The notes under the pieces: model-generated
Seen by the model: the letters and a program-made list of their open reading frames with translations, nothing else
Database searches by the model: none
What the model was told of the DNA's origin: nothing
Shown here: positions 36,953-49,119 of the stretch, one piece after another
Layout: each line of letters starts with the position of its first letter
Numbering within the stretch: the stretch's first letter is position 1
Assembly (NCBI GenBank): GCA_950295325.1
Contig: OX485804.1
Span: 41,912,001 to 41,976,000, forward strand
Direction of reading: 5' to 3'
Origin: Polytrichum commune
Lineage: Eukaryota > Streptophyta > Polytrichopsida > Polytrichales > Polytrichaceae
DNA length: 64,000 bases
Program-made: the position numbers and the translations under genes

Positions 36953-39574
36953 TTTGCCCCATACCAATAGACACTTAGATGCGCATGAATCCTAACAAAT
37001 ATCATACTTTGAGGGCTCCTAGAAACTTCATAAGCTTGTTCCCCAAAGTGCATTCCTTTGTTAAATTTCTAACCAAAAACAACAAGCATCGCTTTACTTC
37101 CCACATGCCGCCACTTTCATTTGAGCACTATGCATAATCCAATAGCACATGGGCTCATGGGCAATTGCCCAATTTGTAAATAGCAATTATGTCATGGCAT
37201 TAGTCTAAGAATTCTCAAAGTCTACTTCTTTTAGGTTAAATTTTGCATGCCAAGGGTGGTCATGTGATATTGTAATTGCATCATAGATGCAATGTAAAAC
37301 CTAGAATGTTTGTAATGACAATTGAAGTGATCTATTGCATTCAAATAGATCATTTATGGAAAAGAAAAGAAAAAAGAAAATAAATAAATAAATGAAACTC
37401 AGTTTTACATACTAACTTGAATTCAAGCCCGTTCGCCTGCTTTGTACAAAAGCTCCTTTTTTTCAAAGGTAGGGTTTATTACCTATCCTTGCAGTAGGTG
37501 GGCTTATTCTAGTTCATTTATATATAATGAAGAAACTTTAGACATTTCAAGGTCAGCAATTGACATCATTCACACACACCTCATTGGGTTTAATTATGCC
37601 AAGCATAGTGATTGACTATTGTGAAAGTTGTTTTTCTTGCTTTCCATGTACCCGTTTAGAGGGTGTAGTACGACAAACAATGATACTAGAACCTCGTAAT
37701 CTTTTTGGGATGTGCAAGTTTCACATGTGACATTTTCCTAAGTCATTTTCCTCATGTCTAAATAATTTTATTAGGTTTTTCCTTGCACTTAAAATTAGTG
37801 AAGTTTTGCACCATCTCTTGGGGGTGAGGGGAGGGACTCTTCATACCGTTTATGACATAACATGAGCATAATAAGGGGTATGATTTGAATGATATTAGCA
37901 TACATAGTATACATAAGGGGTAGGTATTATATTTCTTTGGTGTGTACATTTAAAAAGGTTATTCATAATTATGAAGTAAAGTTAGATGTATGAAAGGGGC
38001 CCTAAAGTTCAAAGAATAACTTGATAATAGATATGTTAGTTTCATCCAATATGCATTTTCATCAATTGTTATCATACAGTATAATAGTCCCCAATGACTA
38101 CCATGTCTATTCTTGGTTTGGTTTGCATTTAGGTTTTAGGTTTTTATAGACTAGAGGCTCCTGGAGCATTGGCCGACTCCTTGAGTTTTGCTCTCCATAA
38201 TATTGTGGTGAAGTTATTGTGCTCTTGTCTTTGTTTGTTTGATGCAATCATTGAGTTATATCCTCTGACAACAAAATGTTCAATGACTTTATTATTGGAA
38301 AGTGAAAGTGGAGTTTATATGTAATAAAGGCCTATTTATTTCATGGTTGATATTTTGTATGTGTAGTGGTGTCATTTCATCACATAATTGAAGCTTAGTT
38401 TAAATACATGAGGCCATTTTTTGGCATGCCATTAGTTCATATAATTTTTGTCTCCCATATAAATTTCTCGTATATAGAGGGTTTGATTTCATAATGACCA
38501 CGCACACCATTTAGGTTTCCAATGTAGAGTCCACCCCCCGGGACCATCTCTAACAAACTACTAGAACTCATGTATTAGCAACTCTTTTTTGTATACCCGT
38601 GAAGTGGTTGGAACCCTTAAACACTTATTGCTAGTAAATGTGCTATTTGAAGAAAATATCCATGGGTAGTGACATGAATATGCTTGGCTTTCCCCACTAG
38701 ATTATAATACTCAAACTTTCAAGAGACAATGATCTTTAGTATAACTTGAAATTTTTATAGCATTACTCAATTATACCAACATGCTCCATTGTCCCACAAA
38801 TATACTACCCAAAATATGAGCACCCCATGCACTCGTTCAGGATGCATTCGAACAAGAGACAAAGGACCTCAACAACCACCCCACATATAGAGAAAGGTAC
38901 TAGAGTTCTTTGCTTTGTATTATTGTTATTTCTCGGAGGAAAACGCCTTCTAAAATGACTTGGTGGCAATCAAGGACAATGAACTTTATTCCAACTGTAT
39001 TGATGTAGTCTAAAATTCACTCATCAAAAAATTCTCTCCTATGTCAACTCCAAATAGGATCTTTCATTTGTATTTAATAATGTGTCTTTGATACGAGTTG
39101 GATTCTCCCCTCATTGCACGTAGGGTTTAATAAGCGTGACCACATAAGGCCCACATGCCTTCAAATTCAAGTATGAAACTATAAGCAACAAATAATATTG
39201 CAAGTCATCAACAAATACCATAAAATATATATGTTACCAACATGGAGTGATTGAAAGGGACCAAGGTTGGTCAATTTAGGATTCGCGCTAGCCATGTTAG
39301 AGGGTCTAGTAAAACCTTATACTCTATAGACTTATTGGCCAATTTATCCCAAGTTAAAATATCTACACTAATTTGGGATACTTAAAGCTAATTCCATAGT
39401 CAAAAAAATTATCTTTATTCCAAGCTACAAGGGATTCACTTTCTATTTTTAATTTCACCTTCAACTTACATAGCTACCATGAGTCCTTGGCGATTATGGT
39501 CCTTGTAAAACATTCAGGGTTAGTAACCCCTCCTAAATTCGAGTATCATTTCATCTCCTCAATCTCATTTCGGA
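36953..39574. other. AT-rich intergenic DNA, no gene seen
   Basis: Only short open frames without family resemblance. An A-rich (AAAT)n tract lies at about 37365-37394. Nothing else was recognised. Confidence 0.45.
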
Positions 39575-40034
39575 GCAATTTCTACATTACAGTGAAACTT
39601 GAGAACCCGTGATCATTGAAACCTAAAATCTCTCATTGGTGGAAAATGCCAAGAACATCACACTTTACCTTACACTAGAGCTTGAAGGCTTACTTGACAA
39701 ATGAAGTTTGAATGGATAATGTGTTATGGTCTACTTGATTTCGCATCAGGGCCCCTAAATGAGGTGGGTTAAACACAAAACAAGGAGACTATTACACTTC
39801 AAAATCTCAAAATTCTTGATTCATTTCAACTTAATGTGTAGAAGAACCCATGTGCAAAGGATGGAAAGAAATACCATTAGGTTCGTGCCCGATCACGTAT
39901 GTGTTTAAACTTCACTTGCAGGCGCATTAGCACAAAAAATCGAAATTCAATCTACCATGGGATGGCCTTCAGAGGAGTTCCAAGGGCCCTTACAATTCAT
40001 GGTTATGGCCCTTGGTTGCAGTGTGAAGTGGCCC
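39575..40034. mobile_element. decayed family A MITE, copy 4
   Basis: The right end is clear (GCAGTGTGAAGTGGCCC followed by TAA). Internal landmarks resemble the other copies but are strongly diverged: tctcattggtggaaaatgcc, acacaaaacaaggagactat, cttggttgcagtgtgaagtg. The left end, near 39575, is hardly recognisable. Confidence 0.5.
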
Positions 40035-40239
40035 TAACTAACCCAGATCATGCGAACTACTTTGTCATCTTGCAAAGCCATCAAGGGCATTAAATCTTCC
40101 CCAAAGAGACAGTTCAAATTGAGCATTGCAGGTACAAAAATCGCATCAAAATCTGTGGAGATTGCAATTAGTAGAGAGGCGAAGAGTCCGCTATGACCAG
40201 AGCCAATATAGTTATCGGTGAACAATAATAAAGCACAAT

Positions 40240-40625
40240 TTGAATGATCTGATGCAGAATGTCCTCAACATGTGGCTACAACCAAGATTGAATAAGGCCC
40301 AGGAGAGTAAGAAGCCTTCAATATGAATATAAAATTTTGAGTGCAAAAGAGTAGCAAATGGTGGATCTAGTTTACAGGCGGGTGTAAGCACAATGCAGGC
40401 AGGATAGTGATAAATAATAGCATTTCAGAACTTGAGAATCTCTGATACAGGATGTCCTCATCATGTGTTTACCACCAAGATTCACAGGAAAGAGGACAAG
40501 AAGGGCTCAAAGACTAATAAGACCACGAGAGTGAAGAACATCATTCAATATGAATATAATAAAAATTGAGTGCAAAAGAATGGCAAGTGGTTTTGGGGTC
40601 TATTTACCGGCGGGTGTAAGAAGAA
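40240..40625 (-). repeat. tandem duplication across the 3' end of the GT14 gene, 232-bp offset
   Basis: Block 1 (about 40244-40400) and block 2 (about 40440-40625) share, in order, ga(t/a)(g/a)cagaatgtcctca or its variant, accaagatt, tcaatatgaatata, ttgagtgcaaaag and tttac(a/c)ggcgggtgtaag. Block 2 contains the stop codon of the glycosyltransferase (TAA, plus-strand TTA at 40604-40606). Block 1 contains the equivalent TTA at 40372-40374. The extra copy lies in the 3' UTR or flank. Confidence 0.8.
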
Positions 40626-43600
40626 TGTCTCAGTATGGGATCCGCCGTGCTTTCCGAAAACTTCCTAGCTATTAAAAAGCAAACATGTCCTGGTTGCCCA
40701 TTGTACTTGCAGCTCCGGTCACTCTGCAATTGCACCAAAAACTCGTCGGTGATCTCCGAAGCTTCGAACATCGCAGGGTGAGACCCGCCTCGAGACCAGT
40801 CAGTGTATGTGAGGCTCCGGTTCTCAAGTGCAGCACCGTGTTCAATAGACAGCATTGTCTGGAAGTAGTGCTCATCGATGTAACAATGCGGCGTGCAGAA
40901 GTCCCGGAACTTGGGGTAATACTTGACGTCGGAAACGACGGCAATGGCAAGCTTCCGCGTCATCTCAAACCATTGACCTCCTTTCCGCCATTGCTCAACG
41001 GTTATCTCGGGCATCATATTCGGGTTGTACCTCGCCCGGCCGTAGGGGCCGGGGTCGTCAAAAGACGCAACAAAACTCCGCTTCGACTTGGATATGTAGT
41101 CGTAGGTGAAGGTGAAGTTGAAGAGGGGTATACAAGTCTCAGAGAGGAGAAGGAACCGTTCATTCGACAGATCTAACAATGCGTTGGCAAGAAGCCGTCT
41201 TTCCGCATCCACTATCGACACCTCACCCCATGTCACGCTCTGCACAAGAATTTTACACACACAAACCAAATGAGATATTGTATCAGCAAAGTGTTTGTGA
41301 GAGGTCTAAGGACTTGGAGAGAAAGACCACCCAAATCCCGAGTGGAAAACTCGATGTGAGACAGAAGACGATACTGCTGTAACTTAGGGTTGGAACGAAG
41401 GTTGAACGTAAGCATGACCATAATAGGGAGTGTGGGCCTTACGTGATCAAATTCTGCTTAATGGAACACCTACATTTGAGTGGAATATGTCAAGGTTTTG
41501 TAGTTAAGAATGGACACCAAATTGTAACACTAAGACGTGTTACAATTGAGATTGGACTACATGCTCAAAAGATAGACACCATTCTAGGCTCAACTGTTAA
41601 GATGATCAGGAGGGCCTATGTGATCACTTGAAGAGAAAGAGAATTCTCACTCTGGCCTCCTACAACTTAAACTCCAATTCTGAATCTTGAAAATGACAAT
41701 TCTGCATGACTTGCAATTGATAACCGGGTGAGACAGATTCCAATTCAATCCAACAGTCAATGGTCTATGGAGTTGGAAGTGGCCACAATAGGGCCACATG
41801 CCTCAGTTAACTACATCGTTCAAAGGGGAGAGCCACAGAAGTTCCAATTGAACAAGTGGCAAAGAAGAAAATGGGAAAATAAGCTATAATTGGAGGAGGG
41901 GAACCCGTTGCCAATGAACCAAAGCAGCCTTCCCTGTTGTATTCAAAAGAGTTTCATATCACTTTCTAGTAAGCAGATTCTTGAGGATTTTTGTACCCGC
42001 TATCAAAACTGTGAAAGCATTCACTCAAAAAAGTGCTTACTGAAATAATCTCAGTTATATCTGACATCGCTGGAAGCAAGAGACTTCCATACATGAAAAA
42101 CCAAATTAGCTACAAATATCCCCAACTTCACCAGCTTACCGAGCTCTCTGATTTGACTGTACCAGGTTAAGCTGCTAAGTCTTTTCAGGTCAGCAGAGGA
42201 AAACCTAACTTTTAAAGGCCTCAGAGGTGCAGCATTTTCTAAGATGTGTTTAACAATAACATTTCCAATGATTTCTTGAGGACTATCACAGAAGAGAAGT
42301 TGTGAGGCACCATCCAAGGATCACATCCATACGGCTAAACACTATAAACAATGCTTTGGGTCTTCCAATAATGATTGTAGCAGTAAAAACTCTGGAAACT
42401 CATCACAATCACAAGTTTCATTGTTTTAAAGAGAAACTTGACAGGATTAGTAGAATTACAGCTCATATAGATTGGTGAAAAGCTGCAAGCATGATATGAT
42501 TTATGATCTTGGAAGTGATCAAATTGTCAAGTGTCTCTTGAGATGTGAGCACTTTAACAGGTATAAAGAATAACCATGCATGAAAATTTATGATCAAGCT
42601 GTTGAAGGTGATAAAAATTTTCAAAAACTGTTACTTGGGAAACAAATTCCTAAAAATTACTTTGTTTAGCAAGACCAGATTATTTGAAATGAGAGTCCAA
42701 ATTTGGAATATTTAAGCATAAAGGTTAATGCTATGTTTCGTTCAGCCTCACGGTTCAGAGGAGAACTTGAAGGAGATTTAACCCCATGATGTGTAATCAG
42801 AGTTTCCAAAGAACTACAAACTTGTAGCATTCCTCATCTAGTGGCAGGAAATTGTCCAAGTTGCTGAGGAATTGAAAAACTGCATGCCTAAATTCCTCCA
42901 GGACTTCAAACATTGGCTCCTAATTGTTCCCATAACTAGTCGCTCATCTAAGTGGAGGACACTTCCAACAGTTCCCTTGTGCTTTTCTATCCACACTCAG
43001 AGCATTTCATCCATAACCTTCAGTTTACGTTCATGAGCAGACCAGTTATGTCCCATAAACAGCTTGAGTAGTTAGATGGACATCTCGCTGGTTTTGCAGC
43101 TCGTCATTTACTCTCCTCTCGCCGGTTATGTGGTCCAAAACATTACAGAGAAGCTAGGGCACTTTTGCAGCATTTCTCATCTGGTGGCAGGAAATCATAA
43201 AAGTCACCGAGGATTCAAGAAACTGTGTACTTAAATTCCTCCAGTGTAGGTAGGACTCCAAATAAATGGCTCTTGACTGTTCCCAACACATCGCAGAACA
43301 CAAGGAGAAAGGGCTTCCGAAAAACTAATACATTTTGTAGCATTCTTCATCTGATTGCAGGAAATTGTCCGAGCAGAAATCGAGAAACTGCAATATTAGG
43401 ACGCAGGACTTCCAAAAAAAGCTCCTAATTGTTGCCCAACCACCACCCAACAAGTAGGAGCTAGGGTTCGACATCATCATCGACTCAAAGAGAAAGGTAA
43501 ACCCAAAACCTCAAAGTTGACTCACCTGGCTAGGCACGTTGCGGCCATAGAACACAGAACCGCTCCTAACCTCCGGCTTGTAATCCGGGTGAGAATGGAC

Positions 43601-44086
43601 ATAAACCGAGTAAAGATCTTCGTGGCCATGGAAAAACTGCTCCCACACAGACGCCAATGGCATCGGCCCAACAGTCAGAAACATGAATGCAATTTTAGGT
43701 GTCCTGTGTACCGGAACACCAGGCCTCCGGGGCACCATGGAAGCTCGCCACAGAAGCTCCTCATCATCCATGTTATGTTGAACAAGGTGATCGGTCTGGA
43801 CAATCAGGGTTGATGCAGATGGTGCACCACCGCTGTAGAGAGTGAAGTACGATGAACCCTCGGTCGTAAGTATTCCCACCAGATGCAGAGAAGCTACCAC
43901 ACCAACAAGCACCCCTGCGCCAAGGAAGATGAAGAAGAAGAAGAATGTGCTTAGCTTCGATGGCCATTCCCGTTTCTCCTTTTGTTGTTGTTGTGGTACT
44001 GGTCTCCCTGGACCTGACGACCTTGCTGCTACTGCCCCTTCCTCCACATCCCGCCCCGACAGCCTTCTACTCTCCCCTTGCTGCAT
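40604..44086 (-). CDS. DUF266/GT14 (core-2/I-branching-like) glycosyltransferase
   Basis: Members are type II Golgi membrane proteins related to beta-1,6-N-acetylglucosaminyltransferases; the plant acceptor substrates are mostly unknown, with roles inferred in cell-wall or glycoprotein glycosylation. Two exons, 44086-43526 and 41239-40604, are joined in phase 0 across a 2,286-bp GT-AG intron, giving 398 aa, normal for the family. A short basic and Gln-rich cytosolic tail precedes one membrane helix (about 47-70, FFFFFIFLGAGVLVGVV). The lumenal domain starts near KIAFMFLTVGPMPLASVWEQ (131-150) and continues with DAERRLLANALLD (198), LLSETCIPLF (218), DDPGPYGRARYN (248), DEHYF (309) and DWSRGGSHPA (334), all hallmark segments of the family. 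The C-terminal CFLIARKF (374) is also typical. Both ends of the gene carry tandem duplications (separate entries). Confidence 0.93.
41433..41795 (+). mobile_element. family B TIR element in the GT14 intron
   Basis: The element lies 194 bp inside the intron. Imperfect inverted ends: GGGCCTTACGTGATCA on the left, and TGGCCCTATTGTGGCCACTT on the minus strand at the right. The interior is non-coding. This is the fullest copy seen; related copies occur at 58616-58987 (plus) and 61059-61403 (minus), with fragments elsewhere. Family B is probably a MITE, but no target-site duplication was defined, so the superfamily is uncertain. Confidence 0.6.
42823..43442. repeat. spaced tandem copies of about 170 bp in the GT14 intron
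   Basis: Three clear copies start T(t/g)GTAGCATTC or TTTGCAGCATTTC at about 42824, 43163 and 43334, each followed by tcatctg(g/a)t(g/t)gcaggaaat, gagaaactg-type, aattcctccag and gctcctaattgttccc or close variants. Spacings are 339 and 171 bp, so a decayed copy probably fills 42993-43162. The last copy ends about 85 bp from exon 1. Confidence 0.65.
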
Positions 44087-44106
44087 TTTGCAATCAATTC
44101 CCTTCT

Positions 44107-44680
44107 GTAATCTCTCTCTCTCTCTCTCTCTCTCTCTAAATCTAAATCCTCCTCTCCGATACGGCTCCTCGTCTCCTCGATGTTGTCATCCCACTCCTCA
44201 GCTACTCCTGATGTCTCTTAAATAACCTCGTCAGATCAAATTCAAGTTCCCTCTAAAAACCGAGGCAATGCTCTGTCGCTCTTCGTAACCCTGGTGCACA
44301 TTCCCCGTGGTGTTAGAGTGGTCTCTAAATCCCCTCCAACATAGGTCCTCGTCTCCTCGATCTTGTCATCCCTCTCCTCTGCTGCTACTTCAGAGGTCTT
44401 TAAAAAAAAACCTCGTCAAATCAAATTCAAGTTCCTCTACAAACTGGCTATGCTCTGTTGCTCTTCGTAACCCTGGTGCACATTCCCCGTGGTGATCTCT
44501 CTCTCTCTCTCTCTCTCTAAATCCTCTCCGCCATGGCTCCTCCTCGTCTCCTCGATTTTGTTCTACCACTCTCCTCTACTATTGCTACTCCACAGGTCCC
44601 TTAAAAAACGTCGTCAGATCAATTTCACGCTTCTCTACAAACCGGCCGTGCTCTGTTGCTCTTGGAAACCCTGGTGCACA
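44107..44680 (-). repeat. triplicated leader or promoter of the GT14 gene
   Basis: Three units (about 44107-44313, 44314-44494 and 44495-44680) share the order (ct)n or tctctaaatc, ctcctcgtctcctcgat, cctcgtca(g/a)atca, ctctgt(c/t)gctctt(c/g)g and aaccctggtgcacat. Units 1 and 3 begin with long (CT)n tracts. The array starts 21 bp upstream of the glycosyltransferase ATG, so it covers the 5' UTR or proximal promoter. The open frames across it on the plus strand are by-products of the repetition. Confidence 0.85.
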
Positions 44681-45348
44681 TCATCGGCACCTGCAGTTCG
44701 GCCGCTCTCACTATGCTACCCCATCCCGCAATGTCCAAAATTGCAGGATCTCTTCGCGACAGGTTCTTCCCAAGCCCCTGCATCACAATTTCCGTCCCTC
44801 GCCACAATGCCTTCCTATTCTGGCCTTAGCTCTTCCCGACCAGATCTCCGTCTCCTGTTCCCCGAACCCTCGCAATAGACCATGCCGTCCACAATTGTTC
44901 GTTCCCTCCCGCGATGTTCTCACTAATAAGCGGGCGTCCGCATTATTGTCTCCCTCAATTTAAAAATTTTAAATAACTGTGCCTCCATCATCTATTCAAT
45001 CATTCTGCAGGCTCGCCCAGCATTACAAACTTACCTAATAAGTAAGCACCCGTTACTCTGTAGAGCCATTTGGGAGCCTCCTGCTCTTCTTCCCTGAATA
45101 AGTTGGCGAGATCTGCATCGTTTGCGCTGCGAAAACGACCGATTTAATCCGCGGGCGCAGAGAGAGAGCCGCCGAGCCGCGCCTGTGTTGACCCGAGGAC
45201 GGATGCAGCATGGACCGGAGGATGGAATCGATGGGGAGGAGACAGAATGAGATGAGCGCGCGTGATGATGCTCCGGAGTCAGGGTCCAGGGAAGCTGATT
45301 GTCCTTTGCTTGCTTCAGTCCAGTTCTCAATCCCTTCGTCCTTCCTTC
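44681..45348. other. region upstream of the GT14 leader repeat
   Basis: Bases 45120-45300 are GC-rich. No coding frame on either strand resembles a known family. Likely distal promoter of the minus-strand glycosyltransferase. Confidence 0.35.
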
Positions 45349-45499
45349 CTTACTCCCTCCCTTGTTGCTCGCCTTTCTTTCTTCTTCTCTTCTTTCTGCA
45401 TATCCCCCCTCATTTCTTTCTCAACTCTTATATAAACCCAAAATGGGCCTAATTCGGTCACTTATCTTAAGGGGCGCTCTAGACCCTAACATAGTTTCA

Positions 45500-45732
45500 T
45501 ACCAGGGCCACACCGGTTGGCCCAGCCAGAAACACCAGCCCTACGTATTCTCCGGGAATACAGGGCTGGGATTTCAGATGGCTGGAGCTGCTGGTTGCAG
45601 GCTACCCGCCTTCTTCCAGCCACTCCAATAGCTCCAGCCATCTGAAATCCCAGCCCTGTATTCCCGGAGAATACGTAGGGCTGGTGTTTCTGTCTACCTA
45701 GAGTTGCTGGGGTTTTTGGTGTGGCCCTGGTA
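45500..45732. mobile_element. 233-bp foldback MITE with a preserved empty site
   Basis: The ends TACCAGGGCCACACC and GGTGTGGCCCTGGTA are perfect inverted repeats. Subterminal arms (about 45525-45590 and 45627-45692; cagccctacgtattctccgg against ccggagaatacgtagggctg) pair almost perfectly. TCA flanks both sides (45497-45499, 45733-45735). The sister copy of the duplication reads CTTTCAATCAC with TCA once (46598-46600). This is direct evidence of insertion with a 3-bp duplication, compatible with PIF/Harbinger or CACTA type. Confidence 0.92.
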
Positions 45733-45746
45733 TCAATCACTACAAT

Positions 45747-46277
45747 GATGCCCCCTCCCCACCTGACTTTACCAAATAACCAAAGTTTTTCCTAAAACCC
45801 GGGTAAAGCTCCCTCGGTTATAGGGGAGGCATCCGGCTCTCCCAATGCACCTACCAGAAGAACTTGCTCCGGAGATTTTTGAGTAGGTTTTAGTTAAGTA
45901 GCTTTCACACATGTTCGTGGTTTTATCTACCAAGCAATGACATGTTGGATAGTTTTTGACCTATCCCCAAATGCCTTACTACTCATCCATCTTACCATCG
46001 GTTTTTGTTAATGGAGCTCCTCGTGCCCTCGTAGCTAAGACTAATAAAAAGCAACCCATCACAAGGGCGGGAGGCAGCACTTTTAAAAGTCCTATATTCT
46101 TGCCTTTTGTCTAGGTACCGATGGGAGGGTCGGTGCTTGGGGCTTAAATCCTCCACTTTTAAGCCATGCCACATCATTTGCCAACTAGGCTCGGCACTAG
46201 ATAATGTCGATGGTGTGGAGGCCGTGTTTTTAGAACCAACTTTTAGGCTTCGCTAAAGTCAGGTGGGGAGGGGGCAT
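45747..46277. mobile_element. 531-bp TIR element with a preserved empty site
   Basis: Inverted ends of 24 bp begin ATGCCCCCTCCCCACC at 45748 and end GGTGGGGAGGGGGCAT at 46277. The sister copy of the duplication reads CTACAATTAGTC across the site (near 46606-46617), so this DNA was inserted after duplication. The target duplication is ambiguous (AT, or a mutated ATT). No coding capacity was seen. Confidence 0.85.
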
Positions 46278-46783
46278 TAGTCTTGAATGTGCTTTCTAAT
46301 ATGGGTGTCATCAACGCATGTCATTGCAAGTGGAGTCCTCTAGCTTTGAATAGTCCATGATGTATCAATGTTACACTCATGTGTTGATTCACGGGTTTGC
46401 TATGGACATGGTACATACATTCCATCTTCGTATGTGACCAACAATGTGACCTTCCTCCCTCCCTTATTGCTCGCCTTTCTTTCTTCATTTCTTCTTTCTA
46501 CATATCCCCCCTCACTTCTTTCTCAACTCTTATTAAACCCAAAGTGGGCCTAATTCGGTCACTTATCTTAAGGGGCGCTCTAGACCCTAACATACTTTCA
46601 ATCACTACAATTAGTCTTGAATGTGCTTTCTAATACAAGTGTCATCAACGCATGTCATTGCAAGTGGAGTTCTCTAGCTTTGAATAGTCCACGATGTATC
46701 AATGTTACACTCATGTCTTGATTGACGGGCTTGCTATGGACATGGTACATACATTCCATCTTCATATGTGACCAACAATGTGG

Positions 46784-49119
46784 AGCATGGGTTATGGTTT
46801 TGCCATGACGACATCAAGCGTTGTGTGAGTGCAACAAAAATGAATATGTTGTGAATTGGCCTATAGTACCCAACACATGGTTGATGAAGATAGGAATCAA
46901 TATCTCAAAGGAGAAGGTACCGTAGTTGTCTAGCAGCTTGGGCATCTTTCTACCTAATAATTAATCAAAGTGCGAAAGTAAGTTAGGCAACCCATAAAAC
47001 AATATTCTAAAATTGGGTGGATTCAAGAAGTGATTGAAAATAAGTTAGACATTCATCCAAGCCGTTTCTATAATTCATATGCGATTTTCTTAATTTCATC
47101 TATTGCGGCTACAATTAACCTCAACACTTCCCTTAACCAATATTCATTGCCTGAAAGTTTGTTTTTTTACTTGTATGTTAGGGTTTTGCTTGGCAACAAA
47201 TTTTGCTTTGACTTGATGCTACTCTATTGGATTCCAACGAGTGTCACTTGCATTACTGTGATTTTAGGCACTCTTTGAATGTTATTTCTTTTTCTTTGGA
47301 CACTCGACAAAATTGATTTCCCAAAAATTTAGGCACCTTTATAATTAATTCTTTTTTAGCCCAAGCTGCTAGAGAGCTATGGTCTTGGTGTTAGAGTACG
47401 TCATGCTCAAATTGCAACAAAGGGAGGCATTTCCACCTGTTGTAGGCTCTCATCAATTGGGACACACCCATCCATCCCTCTATTACATTTTTGTGTGCCA
47501 CTAAACCCTAACACCCACCCAACTTCCATATTTCAAGACAGTGCATCATAATCCGGCAACACCAAAGCGGATTACTAAAACGAATGGAAGACTTACAGAG
47601 TTATGAACGGATATTATGGTGTTGGAGTCATTGCCATTTTGTATCCATAATCAGGAATGATCATCGATATCATCTCCAAGGAGGATAAACCCTACTCTGT
47701 CACAATTCGTGACATCTCATAGTGCACATGCTTGGACTTCATCAAATTATCTTCCATGGCTTTGGGAAAGAAATGAAAATGGGTGTATTGCAAACACATG
47801 TACTATGAGTTCATATTCTTTCCAATGTGAACAACAACAACAACAACAACAAGTTCATCCACACTCCAACATATACCTACAACAAGGTCACATGACTACT
47901 TGAGCTTTCGGTGTTGTTGAACACAAGTAGTGATGTTGATATAATGTTTATCGTAATGTTTCAAAATTCTAGTTGATGACATTAATTATTTTTTATCTAC
48001 TTTGGTTGCATGCAACAATGTTTTGGAATATTACAACAAAAATTAGAAGTTGACTATTTTTTTTGTAGTCCATGGTAATAGGCTCCCTTATGTTCTTAAT
48101 TTTGAAATGTTAATACTATACAATTGAATCAAATTAATAAACATAGTACCAAGTTTTACTTACTACCCCTATTGTCATGGAATCTACCATATTTTACTTT
48201 ATTGCTCATGTGTGTACCGCTCATTGCTCATTGTTCATTGCTTAAGTCTTAGTTTCCTCTGTAGTACGGCTTGTCATTGTGTAAGCAATTAGTTCCAAGA
48301 GGTCTTGGAGAAACGATACTTATGTATGTTTTACCTTCATTCTCTTTAATAATAAGAAGTATCTACCATATTAGTGTTAGAGTTAAGAGGACTGAGTTGG
48401 TCAACACCTCAATATTCACTGGTGGCTAGGGACCCACCCTCTTTAATATAGTGTGATAACCTTGGTCATAATAGACTAAGTCAAGAAGCTAGAAGTAAAT
48501 AAGATAGATCAATAAGGGCAAAAGTGCATGGTTAAAGGGTTATCACCAATGTTGGACCAATATATAGGTGAATGCATGGTATCAGTAATCAACATTGATA
48601 ATGGTATCAAATAATCTGCCCGTGGGTATCAAAATTGTAATACGAGTCAAGTAGTGATATTTGGTGTTATGTCAAGGTGAGAGAATCTTTGTATATCCAA
48701 GTTATTATTTGGGTGAACACCATTATGAGACATATTGATGCTAGTACAATTTTACCTAGGTATGAAGGTTCTTGCATGATGATATATACCCAGATGGTAT
48801 CACAAAAAAAAAAAAACCATCAAATACATGTACCCTATTGTTATAAAAAAAATGACTTCCTCATTATATATACTTGAATGGTATCTAATAAAATTGATAC
48901 TAGTCTTACATTGGTTATAACGTTGCTTGTGTAAGAGGGAGTAAATCAAATGCTATATCATAAAATTAGTACATAAATATAATATGCATATATCACGTAC
49001 TACATCATATAGAAATGGTTGTAAGTAGGTAAAATTACAAGATAGGACGTCTATGAGTTTCGACCAATGTTAGGGGTGGGGCATTATTGGTACAACCTTC
49101 AAGAATAATGTCACTAGTA
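46784..49119. other. AT-rich intergenic DNA, no gene seen
   Basis: No family resemblance in any frame. A (CAA)n tract lies at about 47830-47851. Bases 48668-48840 are the direct partner of the repeat at 28715-28910. A poly-A run lies near 48806. Confidence 0.45.
48668..48840 (+). repeat. dispersed repeat, partner of 28.7-28.9 kb
   Basis: Begins TATGTCAAGGTGAGAGAATC and shares the further landmarks ttattt(g)ggtgaa/tcaa, cctaggtatgaaggttctt and a pre-A-run ggtatcac with the copy at 28715. Confidence 0.55.

Larger units (their letters stand above)
45349..46783 (+). repeat. tandem duplication of about 340 bp; first copy carries two insertions
   Basis: Copy 1 (about 45349-46448) and copy 2 (about 46449-46783) share ctccctccctt(g/a)ttgctcgcc, catatcccccctca, gggcctaattcggtcactta, tcttaaggggcgctctagac, atcactacaat, tagtcttgaatgtgctttct, gtcatcaacgcatgtcattg and catggtacatacattccatc. 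Copy 2 is contiguous. Copy 1 is interrupted by elements at 45500-45732 and 45747-46277; removing both restores about 340 bp. Confidence 0.9.

Noticed and set aside
43842-44225. 127-codon plus-strand open frame.
   Set aside because: Antisense to exon 1 and the CT-repeat leader of the minus-strand glycosyltransferase.
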